A stretch of 64,000 bases of DNA from Bradyrhizobium rifense (GTDB taxonomy: Bacteria > Pseudomonadota > Alphaproteobacteria > Rhizobiales > Xanthobacteraceae): NCBI RefSeq assembly GCF_008123425.1, contig NZ_VSSS01000028.1, positions 1 through 64,000 on the forward strand, written 5' to 3'. Below, piece after piece: positions 8,826 through 17,734 of this stretch. The position numbers and the translations under genes were made by a program. Every line of letters starts with the position of its first letter. Within the stretch, counting starts at the first letter, position 1. The notes under the pieces are model-generated. The model did not search any database. It was not told the DNA's origin and saw only the letters and a list, made by a program, of their open reading frames with translations.

Positions 8826-9407
8826 ATGCTGAAACGTATCTACGACTGGTGCATCGACGCCGCCCACAAGCCTTACGCGCTCTGGATCATGGGTGCCGTG
8901 GCTTTCGCCGAAAGCTCCTTCTTTCCCGTTCCCCCGGACGTGATGCTGATCCCGATGTCGCTGGCGCGCCCGCAGCGCGCCTGGCTCTACGCCGCAATCT
9001 GCACGGTCACCTCGGTGATCGGCGGCCTGCTCGGCTACGCCATCGGCGCGCTGCTGTTCGACTCGGTCGGCCATTGGCTGATCCAGGTCTACGGCCTCGG
9101 CGACAAGGTCGATGCTTTTCGCGCCTCCTATGCGGAGTGGGGCGCGGTGATCATCCTGCTCAAAGGCCTGACGCCGATCCCCTACAAGCTCGTCACCATC
9201 ACCTCGGGCTTTGCCGGCTACAATCTCGTTCTTTTCATCCTGTGCTCGATCGTCGCGCGCGGCGGGCGCTTCTTCATCGTGGCGATCCTGCTCAACCGCT
9301 ATGGCGACTGGATCCGGCACAAGCTCGAGGAGCATCTCGGCCTATGGGTGGCGCTCGGCGCCGCGGTGCTGGTGCTCGGCTTCGTCGTTGCAATCAAGTT
9401 GATCTAG
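8826..9407 (+). CDS. YqaA/DedA family inner-membrane protein
   Basis: A 193-residue polytopic protein of the DedA (SNARE-associated, VTT) superfamily, YqaA branch. Visible features are the AFAESSFFPVPPDVMLIPMSLARP block with its re-entrant helix, the GLLGYAIGALLFDSVG segment and the KGLTPIPYKLVTITSGFAGY motif. About four or five membrane segments are evident. DedA relatives act in lipid scrambling and proton-motive-force maintenance; the YqaA branch is uncharacterised. The ATG at 8826 matches the conserved MLKRIYDW start. An in-frame ATG at 8805 is possible, and neither has a strong ribosome site. Confidence 0.86.
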   Translation: MLKRIYDWCIDAAHKPYALWIMGAVAFAESSFFPVPPDVMLIPMSLARPQRAWLYAAICTVTSVIGGLLGYAIGALLFDSVGHWLIQVYGLGDKVDAFRASYAEWGAVIILLKGLTPIPYKLVTITSGFAGYNLVLFILCSIVARGGRFFIVAILLNRYGDWIRHKLEEHLGLWVALGAAVLVLGFVVAIKLI

Positions 9408-9455
9408 GGCTGCTGCGGCTTTGCCGCCGCGCCGGCTTCGGCTACGGTTGTCCCT

Positions 9456-9977
9456 ATGATGGTTCGATCCGGAAATCCGGCGGTGCGGCTCGGGACGCTG
9501 ATCTCAGCGGTGCTGCTGCTCCTGCCCGGTGCCGGCGGGACCGGGTGGGCGCAATCGGCGCCGCCGTCGCTTGGCTTGCAGGAGCAGGGGCCGCAGGCCG
9601 CGCCGCCGCCTTCGACGCCCGCACCTTCGGAAAACCCCGGGCTGATCAATGAAATGGGCAAGCTGTTCGACAAGCTGCCCTCGATGCTGCCGCCGATCAA
9701 AAGCCCGAGCGAGACCATGAACGATTTGTCGCGCCTGGCGCGGCCGTCCACCATGGTGTCGGGGCGCGTGGCCTGTCCAGTCTCGTCAAGCGGCGGGCCC
9801 GACTGCAAGCTCGCGGCCGATCAGCTCTGCCAGGGCAAGGGCTACAAGGAAGGCAAGAGCCTGAACACCGATTCCGCCGAGAAGTGCTCGGCCAAGGTTC
9901 TCATTCCGGGCAGGCAACGCAAAGCGGACGATTGCCGCACCGATACCGTCATCACCAGCGCGCTGTGCCAGAACTGA
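9456..9977 (+). CDS. Secreted hypothetical protein, Pro-rich with C-terminal Cys cluster
   Basis: A 173-residue exported protein of unknown function. A signal peptide (hydrophobic core about residues 12-25, cleavage near GWAQ) leads into a Pro/Ser-rich linker and an amphipathic stretch (NEMGKLFDKLPSMLPP). The compact C-terminal part has six Cys (ACPVS, DCKL, LCQG, KCSA, DCRT, LCQN) that could form three disulfides in the periplasm. Nothing in it names a function. It ends 28 bases before aspA on the same strand, but the spacing does not prove co-transcription. Confidence 0.72.
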   Translation: MMVRSGNPAVRLGTLISAVLLLLPGAGGTGWAQSAPPSLGLQEQGPQAAPPPSTPAPSENPGLINEMGKLFDKLPSMLPPIKSPSETMNDLSRLARPSTMVSGRVACPVSSSGGPDCKLAADQLCQGKGYKEGKSLNTDSAEKCSAKVLIPGRQRKADDCRTDTVITSALCQN

Positions 9978-10005
9978 GGACGTCGCGCGAGCATAAGGAG
10001 CGCCC

Positions 10006-11406
10006 ATGAGCCGCACTGAGCAGGACTTCCTCGGACAGCGTGAGATCGCCGACGACATCTATTACGGCGTCCAGACCATCCGGGGTAAGGAAAACTTCCA
10101 TATCACCGGCATTCCGATGAACCAGGAGCCTTACTTCGTGAAGGCGCTGGGTTACGTGAAGAAGGCGGCAGCGATGGCCAACCGCGATCTCGGCGCCATC
10201 GACACGAAGGTGGCGGATGCGATCATCCTCGGCTGCGACCGTGTCATCGCCGGCGACATGATGGACCAGTTCGTCACCGACTTCATCCAGGGCGGCGCCG
10301 GCACCTCGACCAACATGAATGCCAACGAGGTGATCGCCAACCTCGCGCTGGAATCGATGGGCTTCCACAAGGGCGATTACCAGCACGTCAGCCCGAACGA
10401 CCACGTCAATTACGGCCAGTCCACCAACGACACCTATCCGACCGCATTTCGGCTGGCGCTGATCCTGCGCCTCGAGAGCTACATGACGGCGCTGCGCCAG
10501 CTCCAGGAGGCCTTCTTCGCCAAGGGCCGCGAGTTCGAGCGCGTGCTGAAGATGGGCCGCACGCATCTGCAGGACGCAGTCCCAATGTCGCTCGGCGCCG
10601 AATTCCGCGGCTGGGGCACCACCATCGGCGAGGAGGTCGACCGCATCTCGGAAGCGCGCGCGCTGCTGCGCGAGATCAATCTCGGCGCCACCGCGATCGG
10701 CACCTCCGTCACCGCGGCGGCTGGTTATCCCAAGCTCGCGGTCCGGCATCTCAGCGGATTGACCGGCGTCGATTTTATCCTTGCCGGCGACCTGGTCGAG
10801 GCGACGTCGGACACTGGCGCTTACGTGCAGCTCTCCGGCGTGCTCAAGCGTACTGCGAGCAAGCTGACCAAAATCTGCAACGACATCCGCCTGCTCGCCT
10901 CCGGCCCGCGCGCCGGCTTCAACGAGATCAACCTGCCGCAATTGCAGCCGGGCTCCTCCATCATGCCGGGCAAGGTCAATCCGGTGATCCCCGAGGTCGT
11001 CAACCAGACCAGCTTCCTCGTCATCGGCCTCGACATGACCGTCACGCTGGCAGCAAGTGCCGGTCAGCTCCAGCTCAACGTGATGGAGCCGGTGATCTCG
11101 TTCGCGCTGTTCTTCTCGATCCGCACCATGGAGCGCGCCGTCAACAGCCTGCGCGAGAACTGCATTGTCGGCATCACCGCCAACGAGGAGCACACCCGCA
11201 ACATGGTGCTGAACTCGCTCGGCATCGTCACCGTGCTGAAGCCGCTGCTCGGCTACAAGCAATGCGCCGAGATCGCGCGCGAGGGCTACAAGAGCGGCAA
11301 GTCGCTGCACCAGATCGTGGTGACAGAACGCAAGCTGCTGACCCAGGAAAAATGGGACGAGATGTTCTCGTTCGAGCGTTTGATCAATCCGGATTTGCTT
11401 GGGTGA
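10006..11406 (+). CDS. aspA: Aspartate ammonia-lyase
   Basis: A 466-residue member of the fumarase/aspartase superfamily, converting L-aspartate to fumarate and ammonia in the cytosol. The signature GSSIMPGKVNPVIPE with its catalytic Ser loop is present, as are the GAGTSTNMNANEVIAN and GRTHLQDAVP blocks. Length and the QDFLGQREIADDIYYGVQT N-terminus point to aspartase rather than class II fumarase. A possible ribosome site, TAAGGAG, lies before the ATG at 10006. A dispersed inverted-repeat element follows the gene. Confidence 0.93.
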   Translation: MSRTEQDFLGQREIADDIYYGVQTIRGKENFHITGIPMNQEPYFVKALGYVKKAAAMANRDLGAIDTKVADAIILGCDRVIAGDMMDQFVTDFIQGGAGTSTNMNANEVIANLALESMGFHKGDYQHVSPNDHVNYGQSTNDTYPTAFRLALILRLESYMTALRQLQEAFFAKGREFERVLKMGRTHLQDAVPMSLGAEFRGWGTTIGEEVDRISEARALLREINLGATAIGTSVTAAAGYPKLAVRHLSGLTGVDFILAGDLVEATSDTGAYVQLSGVLKRTASKLTKICNDIRLLASGPRAGFNEINLPQLQPGSSIMPGKVNPVIPEVVNQTSFLVIGLDMTVTLAASAGQLQLNVMEPVISFALFFSIRTMERAVNSLRENCIVGITANEEHTRNMVLNSLGIVTVLKPLLGYKQCAEIAREGYKSGKSLHQIVVTERKLLTQEKWDEMFSFERLINPDLLG

Positions 11407-11426
11407 CCGCGGTTGCGCGCGATGCC

Positions 11427-11550
11427 ACACCTCTCCCACAGGGAGAGGTCGGCTTGTAGCGCCGGGTGAGGGGTTACCCTCGCTCGTGGGACTTGATCCC
11501 CTCACCCGAATTGCTTCGCAATTCGACCTCTCCCCATGGGAGAGGTGAGA
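11427..11550. repeat. Dispersed palindromic intergenic element
   Basis: A nested inverted repeat after aspA. The outer arms carry ACCTCTCCC and GGGAGAGGT, which also form local hairpins at 11430-11449 and 11526-11546. The inner arms are CGGGTGAGGGG and CCCCTCACCCG. Elements of this form are scattered between genes in rhizobia and other proteobacteria and can fold into a long stem in RNA. It may end or stabilise the aspA transcript. Copy number in the genome cannot be seen from here. Confidence 0.75.
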
Positions 11551-11686
11551 GAGGAATTCCGCGCGTTGGAATTGCGGTAACGGCATCCGCCAGGGCGTCA
11601 AAACGCAATACTTGACAGTGGAAAGATTGCCTTGTTGGTATGGCTCCCAACCTTCAATGCGTCTGCCCGCAAAGGATCGTTCCGCA

Positions 11687-12655
11687 ATGTCCATGCCTGC
11701 TCTGTTCAAGGGACGCCTGTCGATCCCCGTGATCGGTTCGCCGCTCTTCATCATCTCGGTGCCCGACCTCGTGATCGCGCAGTGCAAGGCGGGCGTGGTC
11801 GGCTCGTTTCCCTCGCTGAACGCGCGGCCGCCGGAGCTTCTCGACGAATGGCTGGCGCGGATCACCGAAGAGCTCGCGGCCTATGACCGCGCCCATCCCG
11901 ACAAGCCGTCGGCGCCGTTCGCGGTCAACCAGATCGTGCACAAGTCGAACAACCGGCTCGACCACGACATGCAGCTCTGCGCCAAGTACAAGGTGCCGAT
12001 GATCATCTCCTCGCTCGGCGCGCGCGAGGAGCTCAATCAGGCCGTTCACGGCTGGGGCGGCATCGTCTTCCACGACGTGATCAATCAGAAATTTGCGCAC
12101 AAGGCGATCGAGAAGGGCGCCGACGGCCTGATCCTGGTCGCGGCCGGCGCCGGCGGCCATGCCGGCACCATCTCGCCGCTCGCCTTTGTTGCCGAAACCC
12201 GCAAGTGGTTTGACGGTCCGATCGCACTGTCGGGCGCCATCGGTAACGGCAAGGCAATCCGTGCCGCGCGCATTCTCGGTGCCGACTTCGCCTATATCGG
12301 CTCGGCGTTCATCGCGACCAAGGAAGCCAACGCGATCGAGAAGTACAAGGAGATGATCGCGGGCTCGACGGCCGACGACATCGTCTATTCCAACCTCTTT
12401 ACCGGCGTGCACGGCAATTATCTGAAGCCCTCGATTCTCGCCGCCGGCATGGATCCGGAAAACCTGCCGACCTCCGATCCCTCCAAGATGAATTTTGGCA
12501 CCGACGCCTCCGGCGAACGGGCCAAGCCGAAGGCCTGGAAGGAGATCTGGGGCTCCGGCCAGGGCATCGGCAGCGTTGACGGCATCGTGCCCGCCGCCGA
12601 GATGATCGCGCGCTTCAAGAAGGAATACGAGGAAGCGATCGATCCGCCGTTGTGA
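11687..12655 (+). CDS. Nitronate monooxygenase family flavoenzyme
   Basis: A 322-residue FMN-dependent TIM-barrel enzyme of the NMO/2-nitropropane dioxygenase family, which oxidises alkyl nitronates such as propionate 3-nitronate. Supporting segments are the N-terminal PVIGSPLFIISVPDLVIAQ, the GADGLILVAAGAGGHAGT phosphate-binding loop and GPIALSGAIGNGKAIRAA. The ATG at 11687 has AAAGGA ten bases upstream, so the earlier in-frame starts are unlikely. Its stop overlaps the ATG of the thioesterase-like gene (TGATG), showing translational coupling. The pairing suggests an acyl-CoA-linked substrate, but that is inference. Confidence 0.9.
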   Translation: MSMPALFKGRLSIPVIGSPLFIISVPDLVIAQCKAGVVGSFPSLNARPPELLDEWLARITEELAAYDRAHPDKPSAPFAVNQIVHKSNNRLDHDMQLCAKYKVPMIISSLGAREELNQAVHGWGGIVFHDVINQKFAHKAIEKGADGLILVAAGAGGHAGTISPLAFVAETRKWFDGPIALSGAIGNGKAIRAARILGADFAYIGSAFIATKEANAIEKYKEMIAGSTADDIVYSNLFTGVHGNYLKPSILAAGMDPENLPTSDPSKMNFGTDASGERAKPKAWKEIWGSGQGIGSVDGIVPAAEMIARFKKEYEEAIDPPL

Positions 12656-13440
12656 TGGCGCTCGCAATGCCCGCCATCTATCACGTCGACGGCAACAGCG
12701 TCGTCACCAGCCCCAATGCGGCGGGGCCATGGGACCGGCGCATGCAGCACGGCTCGGCGCCATCGGCGCTGGTGACGTGGGCGGCGGAGCGGATTCCAAC
12801 ACAGGTCGCGATGAACATCGCGCGCGTCACGATCGATCTGATGCGCCCGGTGCCGGTCGCGCCGCTCACGATCGAGAGCAAGGTGTTGCGCGAGGGCCGC
12901 AAGATCCAGCTGTGCGCGGTCAAGCTGCTCGCCGATGGCGTGCAGGTCGTCGGCGCCACCGTGCTCAAGATCAAGCAGCAGTCACAGCCGCTGCCCGATG
13001 ACGTCAGGGAGTTGCCGGTCACGTTGCCGTCGCCGGAGGACTCGCTGGTCGAGGACGGTCACGGCGCGACCAGTCCGTTCGCGGGCATGGTCTCGATGCG
13101 CGCCGCACGTGGCCGCTTCGGCCAGGCCGGTGCCGGCGCGATCTGGTTTCGCCTCGACCATCAGCTGGTCGAAGGTGAGGCGGTCTCGCAGGCGATGCGC
13201 GCCGTGGTCGCCGCCGATTTCTCCAACGGCACCGCCTCGACGCTCGACTTCCGCACCTGGACCTACATCAACGCCGACCTCTCGGTGAACCTGGCGCGCC
13301 AGCCGGTCGGCGACTGGATCCTGCTCGACGGCGAATCCTGGATTGGCCCGGATGGCGCGGGGCTCGCGATGTCGCGGCTCGCTGACAGGCAAGGCTATTT
13401 CGGTCGCGCAGTGCAGAGCCTGGTGATCGAGAAGCGGTAA
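12655..13440 (+). CDS. Acyl-CoA thioesterase-like double hotdog protein
   Basis: A 261-residue protein of the TesB-like/4HBT_3 thioesterase family, expected to hydrolyse an acyl-CoA in the cytosol. The N-terminal hotdog half has RMQHGSAPSALVTWAAER and ARVTIDLMRPVPVAPLTIESKVLREGRKIQ. The C-terminal half has AIWFRLDHQLVEGE and the ILLDGESWIGPDGAGLAMSRLADRQGYFGRAVQSLV ending seen in the family. It begins on the stop codon of the nitronate monooxygenase gene (ATG at 12655), so the two form an operon. The substrate is unknown. Confidence 0.85.
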   Translation: MALAMPAIYHVDGNSVVTSPNAAGPWDRRMQHGSAPSALVTWAAERIPTQVAMNIARVTIDLMRPVPVAPLTIESKVLREGRKIQLCAVKLLADGVQVVGATVLKIKQQSQPLPDDVRELPVTLPSPEDSLVEDGHGATSPFAGMVSMRAARGRFGQAGAGAIWFRLDHQLVEGEAVSQAMRAVVAADFSNGTASTLDFRTWTYINADLSVNLARQPVGDWILLDGESWIGPDGAGLAMSRLADRQGYFGRAVQSLVIEKR

Positions 13441-13979
13441 GCGTCACGCGCAAGCGTCGCGGCTGCTCTTGGGCCGATTTCTTGGGCCGATTGAACGGCA
13501 GGCTTCCGCCGCCGCGGAAGGGATGCTTGGTCGTGCTCGACCAGGGCATCCTGCCTGTTCATGCGCCGTAGAAGATCTTGATCTCCCACAGCACGATGAT
13601 GATAGCCGTGATCAACGTAACCGCGGCGACTGCACTTTCCAGGGAAGCGACTCGCATGTCTTACTCCGCTTCCCAGCCCCATCAGCGGTCTAATTGATTC
13701 CCGGATTCGCCGGCAATCGGGCGCCCGTCTTGGACGCACACTCCGTCACGCATTGTGGTGCCGAGGCCACAACGGCCCCGTAGAATCCCGGGGTATTTAC
13801 CCCACCATCCGCCGTGATGGCGTCTCTTGGCCCGGGCGGCCGCCGAGTACGCGACGCGTTCCGCGCCGCCCAGCACGGTTAATCCCGCATGGCTCCGCAA
13901 GGCCACGCTTAACGGCAGATTAACCATCGCCCGCCAACAATCCCCTCACGGCCGTCAATCAGGACGAGAGGGACAGGCA
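13441..13979. other. Intergenic stretch
   Basis: Apart from the small ORF at 13559-13657 I see no gene here. The longer ORFs in it have unremarkable composition and no recognisable motif. The last 15 bases hold the ribosome site (AGAGGGA) of the 82-residue gene that follows. Confidence 0.5.
13559..13657 (-). CDS. Possible 32-residue single-pass membrane microprotein
   Basis: A short ORF that reads MRVASLESAVAAVTL then ITAIIIVLWEIKIFYGA. It has one predicted membrane helix (about residues 9-25) and a short charged tail. GGAG lies six bases before the ATG at 13657, an ideal ribosome site. It sits in a 539-base stretch otherwise without genes. No family is recognised. Such small hydrophobic proteins often accompany respiratory complexes or transporters, but none is adjacent. 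Confidence 0.42.
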   Translation of the reverse strand: MRVASLESAVAAVTLITAIIIVLWEIKIFYGA

Positions 13980-14228
13980 ATGGGTTTCGATTTTCTCAAC
14001 AGCAAGACAGCCGCAACGCTGGACGAGATCCGCGTCCGCGTCGCGCATGCGCTGGCCCGTCACCCGCTCTGCCGCACTGTCCGCTTCGACATCGTCAGCG
14101 TTCCCCGCACCCGCCGGGGCGGCAATTGGACGGTGGCGCTGCAATCGGTCGAGCCGCGCGCCGTCTGGGAGGCCTCCGAGATCGTTGCCGATATCCAGGA
14201 TGCCTACGATCTGGCCGCAGCTGCCTGA
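13980..14228 (+). CDS. Conserved small hypothetical protein
   Basis: An 82-residue soluble protein without a signal peptide. It begins MGFDFLNSKTAATLDEIRVRV and has a central segment with RFDIVSVPRTRRGGNWTVALQ that looks like two beta strands and a basic turn, then a C-terminal helix (AVWEASEIVADIQDAYDLAAA). AGAGGGA lies eight bases before the ATG at 13980. The much longer upstream in-frame extension lacks support. Function unknown; its basic loop could bind nucleic acid, which is only a guess. Confidence 0.68.
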   Translation: MGFDFLNSKTAATLDEIRVRVAHALARHPLCRTVRFDIVSVPRTRRGGNWTVALQSVEPRAVWEASEIVADIQDAYDLAAAA

Positions 14229-14361
14229 TTTCATTTGGCTTTTTGGCTTTGTCGCGGCAGACATGGTGAATGTCGCCGCAAAGGCACACTCAAGCCTTAT
14301 TTCGTTCCCTTTTTCCCGGCATCGCTAACAACAACGTGAAGCGGTCCTTCCGGAGAGACGT

Positions 14362-15072
14362 TTGTCCAGAGCCATCACCCTCATTGTGCTGACCTGCTTT
14401 CTCGTCCTCGGTGTCGCCACCACTGCCATTCTCGGCCGCGACAGCGTGCCCAGCGTCAGCGCCGAGATGATCACGCAGGCCCCGCCGAAGCCGCTCGCCG
14501 CCAACCGCGCCGCCAAGGCCGACCGGCTGGTTCCGACGCTGGCGCTGGCCTCGGCCGCCATCAACCCGGTGCAGGTTCCCGCCGACCAGCTTTCGCAGGC
14601 CCCCGTCTTGACCGAGCCGCTGCGCCAGGCCTTTGCCGCAGCGACGCCCGCTGATTTCCCGATGTCCAAGCCGAACGTGAACGAGGCGCCCGCTCCTTCG
14701 GAAACCCCCGCCGCCATCGAGGCTGCACCGAAGCCGAAGGCCGTCGCGAAGCCGCAGCCGCAAAAGACCTATTCGCTGCTCTCCGAGGTGCAGATCGCCG
14801 GCATCAGGGATCGCCTGAAGCTGTCGTCGTCGCAGGAATATTACTGGCCCTCGGTCGAGTCCGCGCTGCGCAACGTCGCCCGCAAGATCTCGGCCAACAA
14901 GCTCTCCAATCCCAACGGGCCGACCGTGCAGATCGATCCGAATTGCGACGAGGTTCAGCAGTTGAAGTCGGCCGCAATGCCGCTGCTGTTCCAGCTGCGT
15001 GACGACCAGAAGGAAGAAGTGCGCAAGCTCGCCCGCATCATCGGGCTCGAGAAGGTCGCGCAGCAGATCTGA
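14362..15072 (+). CDS. Hypothetical membrane-anchored periplasmic protein
   Basis: A 236-residue protein with an uncleaved signal-like N-terminal helix (residues 4-24). A Pro/Ala/Lys-rich linker of about 110 residues leads to a folded C-terminal domain (TYSLLSEVQIAGIRDRLKLSSSQEYYWPSVE through DDQKEEVRKLARIIGLEKV). The C-terminal part resembles helical periplasmic proteins of the Spy/LTXXQ kind (LKLSSSQEYYWPSVESALR). The start is TTG at 14362 with GGAGAG just upstream; no ATG suits. A similar tethered protein follows directly. Function unknown. Confidence 0.7.
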   Translation: MSRAITLIVLTCFLVLGVATTAILGRDSVPSVSAEMITQAPPKPLAANRAAKADRLVPTLALASAAINPVQVPADQLSQAPVLTEPLRQAFAAATPADFPMSKPNVNEAPAPSETPAAIEAAPKPKAVAKPQPQKTYSLLSEVQIAGIRDRLKLSSSQEYYWPSVESALRNVARKISANKLSNPNGPTVQIDPNCDEVQQLKSAAMPLLFQLRDDQKEEVRKLARIIGLEKVAQQI

Positions 15073-15173
15073 GGCTTGAGATCTAAGGTTTGGGTTCCTG
15101 AGAGGAACCGCGCTCTCATCAGGAACATCCGGCAATCGACAGGCGTTGCCTGCTCCGAACAGGGAGTGGACCA

Positions 15174-15851
15174 ATGCGCGCCTCGACAGCCTATTTCGTC
15201 GGTGCCGGATCGATCGTCGCCGCCATTGCCATTGGTCTCGGCGGCGGCATCGTCGCCGGCAATATCATGCATCCGATCGCGCCCAAGCAGGGGCCCGATA
15301 CCGGCAAGATGGCGCAACGCGCCGAAGCCGCCGCGCCGGCCACGACAAATGCGCCATCGGAGCGCGTGCAATATATCACGGGATCGCAATCTTTCGGCGC
15401 GATGAACGCGGCGCAGAGCGAAGCCAAGCCTAAAACCAAGGCTGAAACCAAGCCTGATGTGCAGACCACTCCGGCGAGCACTGAATCTGCAGCGCCGCCG
15501 CCTCCGCTGACAACGGCCGGGGTCGAGCCGCCCAAGCCGGCGCCCGCGCCGTCTTCGCAAGCGACAAAACCCGTCGAGCAACAGGCTTCGACCGAACCGG
15601 CACCCGCACCTGACAACGCCTATGCCAAGGCCAGGGATTCTGACGTGAAGCGTGCCGCGTCCGAGCGGCGACGTGCGGAGCGTCACGAGCGCTGGGCCGA
15701 GCGACGCCGCTATGACACGCGCGATGCACGCGGCGGGCGTGATCAGACCGACTGGGATGATGTCGCGCGCAATGTTCGCGCGGATTCCGATACCCGCGAT
15801 GTTGTCGTCCGCCGTCCGCGCGGTGGCTTCTCGTTGTTCGGTGACGACTGA
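15174..15851 (+). CDS. Hypothetical membrane-anchored protein, Pro/Lys-rich
   Basis: A 225-residue protein with an N-terminal membrane anchor containing GIVAGNIMHP (residues 6-30), a long disordered Pro/Ala/Lys region, and a C-terminal segment dominated by Arg and Asp (ERRRAERHERWAERRRYD). AGGGAG lies just upstream of the ATG at 15174. No domain is recognised. It follows the similarly built gene at 14362-15072 at 101 bases, and the two may act together at the inner membrane or cell wall. Confidence 0.68.
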   Translation: MRASTAYFVGAGSIVAAIAIGLGGGIVAGNIMHPIAPKQGPDTGKMAQRAEAAAPATTNAPSERVQYITGSQSFGAMNAAQSEAKPKTKAETKPDVQTTPASTESAAPPPPLTTAGVEPPKPAPAPSSQATKPVEQQASTEPAPAPDNAYAKARDSDVKRAASERRRAERHERWAERRRYDTRDARGGRDQTDWDDVARNVRADSDTRDVVVRRPRGGFSLFGDD

Positions 15852-15981
15852 CATCTGAGGCGTTCGCCGCGCACGCGAACGTGAGCGGCAGTTCGTTCTG
15901 CGGCAGCGCGTGCCGCAAATTTCAACTTCCGGATGATCTCGGTCCAAGGCATGATTGACGCTGCCAGCCAGAGGCCGCGTC

Positions 15982-17724
15982 ATGGGAGTAGCGCTGCTAG
16001 CTTGGGGACGCTTCTTCGGTCCGCACGGCGAACGCGTGACCGTGCCGGCGCCGGTTGACGGGCGCGGCGCACCCTGGCTGCTCGATTTCCTCACCACCCA
16101 TGTCCGCGCGCTGCGCAATGTCGGCTTCACCGCGATCCAGCTGCCGCCGACGTCGAAGGCGCAAGGTGGTGCCGGCCCAGGCTGCGACGGCTACGGCGTG
16201 TTCGATCCCCGCGACATCGGCAGCAAGCACCAGCAAGGCTCCCTCGCCACGCGCTACGGCACCAGGGCATCGCTGACGCGTCTGGTCGCCGTCGCGCATG
16301 CCTGCGATATCGACGTTTATCTCGATCTCGTTCTGCATCAGCGCAGCGGCGAGAATGGTGGGCCCGGCGTGTTCCGCTATCTCGGCGCGGACGGGCAGAC
16401 GCTGAACGGACGGCACACCACCTCGCCCGGCTGGTTTCGCGGCGTGCCGCCGGACGATCTTCCTGATGATGACGTGCCGAGCCCGCCCGACGATTTTCCG
16501 TTCGGTCGCGAACTGTCGTATCAGCGCTGCCGTCCGCCGCGCGTCACGATCGAGGATGCGCTCGACTTCGGCGAATGGGTGTTCCGCACCACAGGCGCGG
16601 ACGGCGCGCGCTTCGACGACGTCAAGGGCACCTGGGCGCCGTTCGTGCGCGAATTCATGACCCACGGCGTGATGGTGTCGAAGTTTTTCTATTCGGAGTA
16701 TTTCGACGGCAATCGCGCGATCCTCAACGGCTGGGCGACGCAGCCGCCGCTTAATGGCCGGTCTCTCGTCGCCGACTTCCCGATGCATTGGGCATTGCAA
16801 TCCGCCTGCGACGGCGGCAATGCGCGCGTGCTGGATGGCGCCGGCTATACCAGCTGGCGTCCCGATCTCACCTGCACCTTCGTCGACAATCCCGATACCG
16901 ACACCTCGCCGGGCCAACAGGTCATCAGCAACAAGCTGCTCGCCTACGCCTTCCTGCTGTCGATCGAAGGCTACCCCTTCGTCTACGGCAAGGACTACTT
17001 CCCGCCGCGCGTCTGGCCCGGCGCCTACGGCCTGAAGCCGTGGATCGACAATCTGGTCTGGATCCACGAGCACCTCGCCAATGGACCGACCAGCGGGCGC
17101 TTCCTCGATGACAAGGTGATCGTGCTCAACAGGACCGGCGCACCCGGCCTGCTGACCGCGCTGAACTTCGACACCATGAATGCGCGTACGATCAGCTGCC
17201 AGACAGCGTTCGGCGCCAACGTGCAATTGCACGACTACACCGGCCATCACGACGATATCTGGACCGATGGAAGCGGCGTCGCGCGATTCACGATTCCGAG
17301 CAATGCCTTCAGCAAGGGCCAGAGCTATCTGTGCTTCTCGCGTGCCGGCCTGAACGTGGCGTCCATCCGCCATCCGCGCCACACCACGCAGACGATCTTC
17401 GGCGCCGCCGATCTCGACACGGGGCCTGCCACCAACGCCGAGACCGAGACGGCACGGATCTGGGTGGAGCAGGGCAGCAAGATCGCCCTCCGGGTCAGCC
17501 TCGATCGTCGCGGCGTGCTGGCAGATGGCTCGCTCAAGGTCACCGTCACCGATACGCAAGGGCGCAGCGTGGTCGAGGCCGTGTGCAGCGGCGACCATGT
17601 CAGCGCGGAAGCAACAGCCGGTGCGACCGGCGAGCATCATATTCGCGTCGCGGGCCGGCTTTTGCCGGAGCACGGCGCGGCGTTTTCCATCGACGTCACC
17701 TACCTTGCCTCACAGATTGTTTGA
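15982..17724 (+). CDS. GH13-like (alpha-amylase family) glycoside hydrolase
   Basis: A 580-residue GH13-type TIM-barrel protein without a signal peptide, so probably cytosolic. The N-terminal strand (LRNVGFTAIQLPPTSKA), DVYLDLVLHQRSG (region I) and GADGARFDDVKG (region II, nucleophile Asp212) are present, as is the acid/base Glu239 in FYSEYFDG. Region IV reads FVDNPDTDT: the stabilising Asp305 is kept but the usual His before it is Pro304. A C-terminal beta domain follows from about residue 400. It starts a three-gene operon with a membrane protein (10 bases on) and a PQQ-type propeller. The NPD change may alter specificity or activity. Substrate unknown. Confidence 0.85.
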   Translation: MGVALLAWGRFFGPHGERVTVPAPVDGRGAPWLLDFLTTHVRALRNVGFTAIQLPPTSKAQGGAGPGCDGYGVFDPRDIGSKHQQGSLATRYGTRASLTRLVAVAHACDIDVYLDLVLHQRSGENGGPGVFRYLGADGQTLNGRHTTSPGWFRGVPPDDLPDDDVPSPPDDFPFGRELSYQRCRPPRVTIEDALDFGEWVFRTTGADGARFDDVKGTWAPFVREFMTHGVMVSKFFYSEYFDGNRAILNGWATQPPLNGRSLVADFPMHWALQSACDGGNARVLDGAGYTSWRPDLTCTFVDNPDTDTSPGQQVISNKLLAYAFLLSIEGYPFVYGKDYFPPRVWPGAYGLKPWIDNLVWIHEHLANGPTSGRFLDDKVIVLNRTGAPGLLTALNFDTMNARTISCQTAFGANVQLHDYTGHHDDIWTDGSGVARFTIPSNAFSKGQSYLCFSRAGLNVASIRHPRHTTQTIFGAADLDTGPATNAETETARIWVEQGSKIALRVSLDRRGVLADGSLKVTVTDTQGRSVVEAVCSGDHVSAEATAGATGEHHIRVAGRLLPEHGAAFSIDVTYLASQIV

Positions 17725-17734
17725 GAGGATTCCC

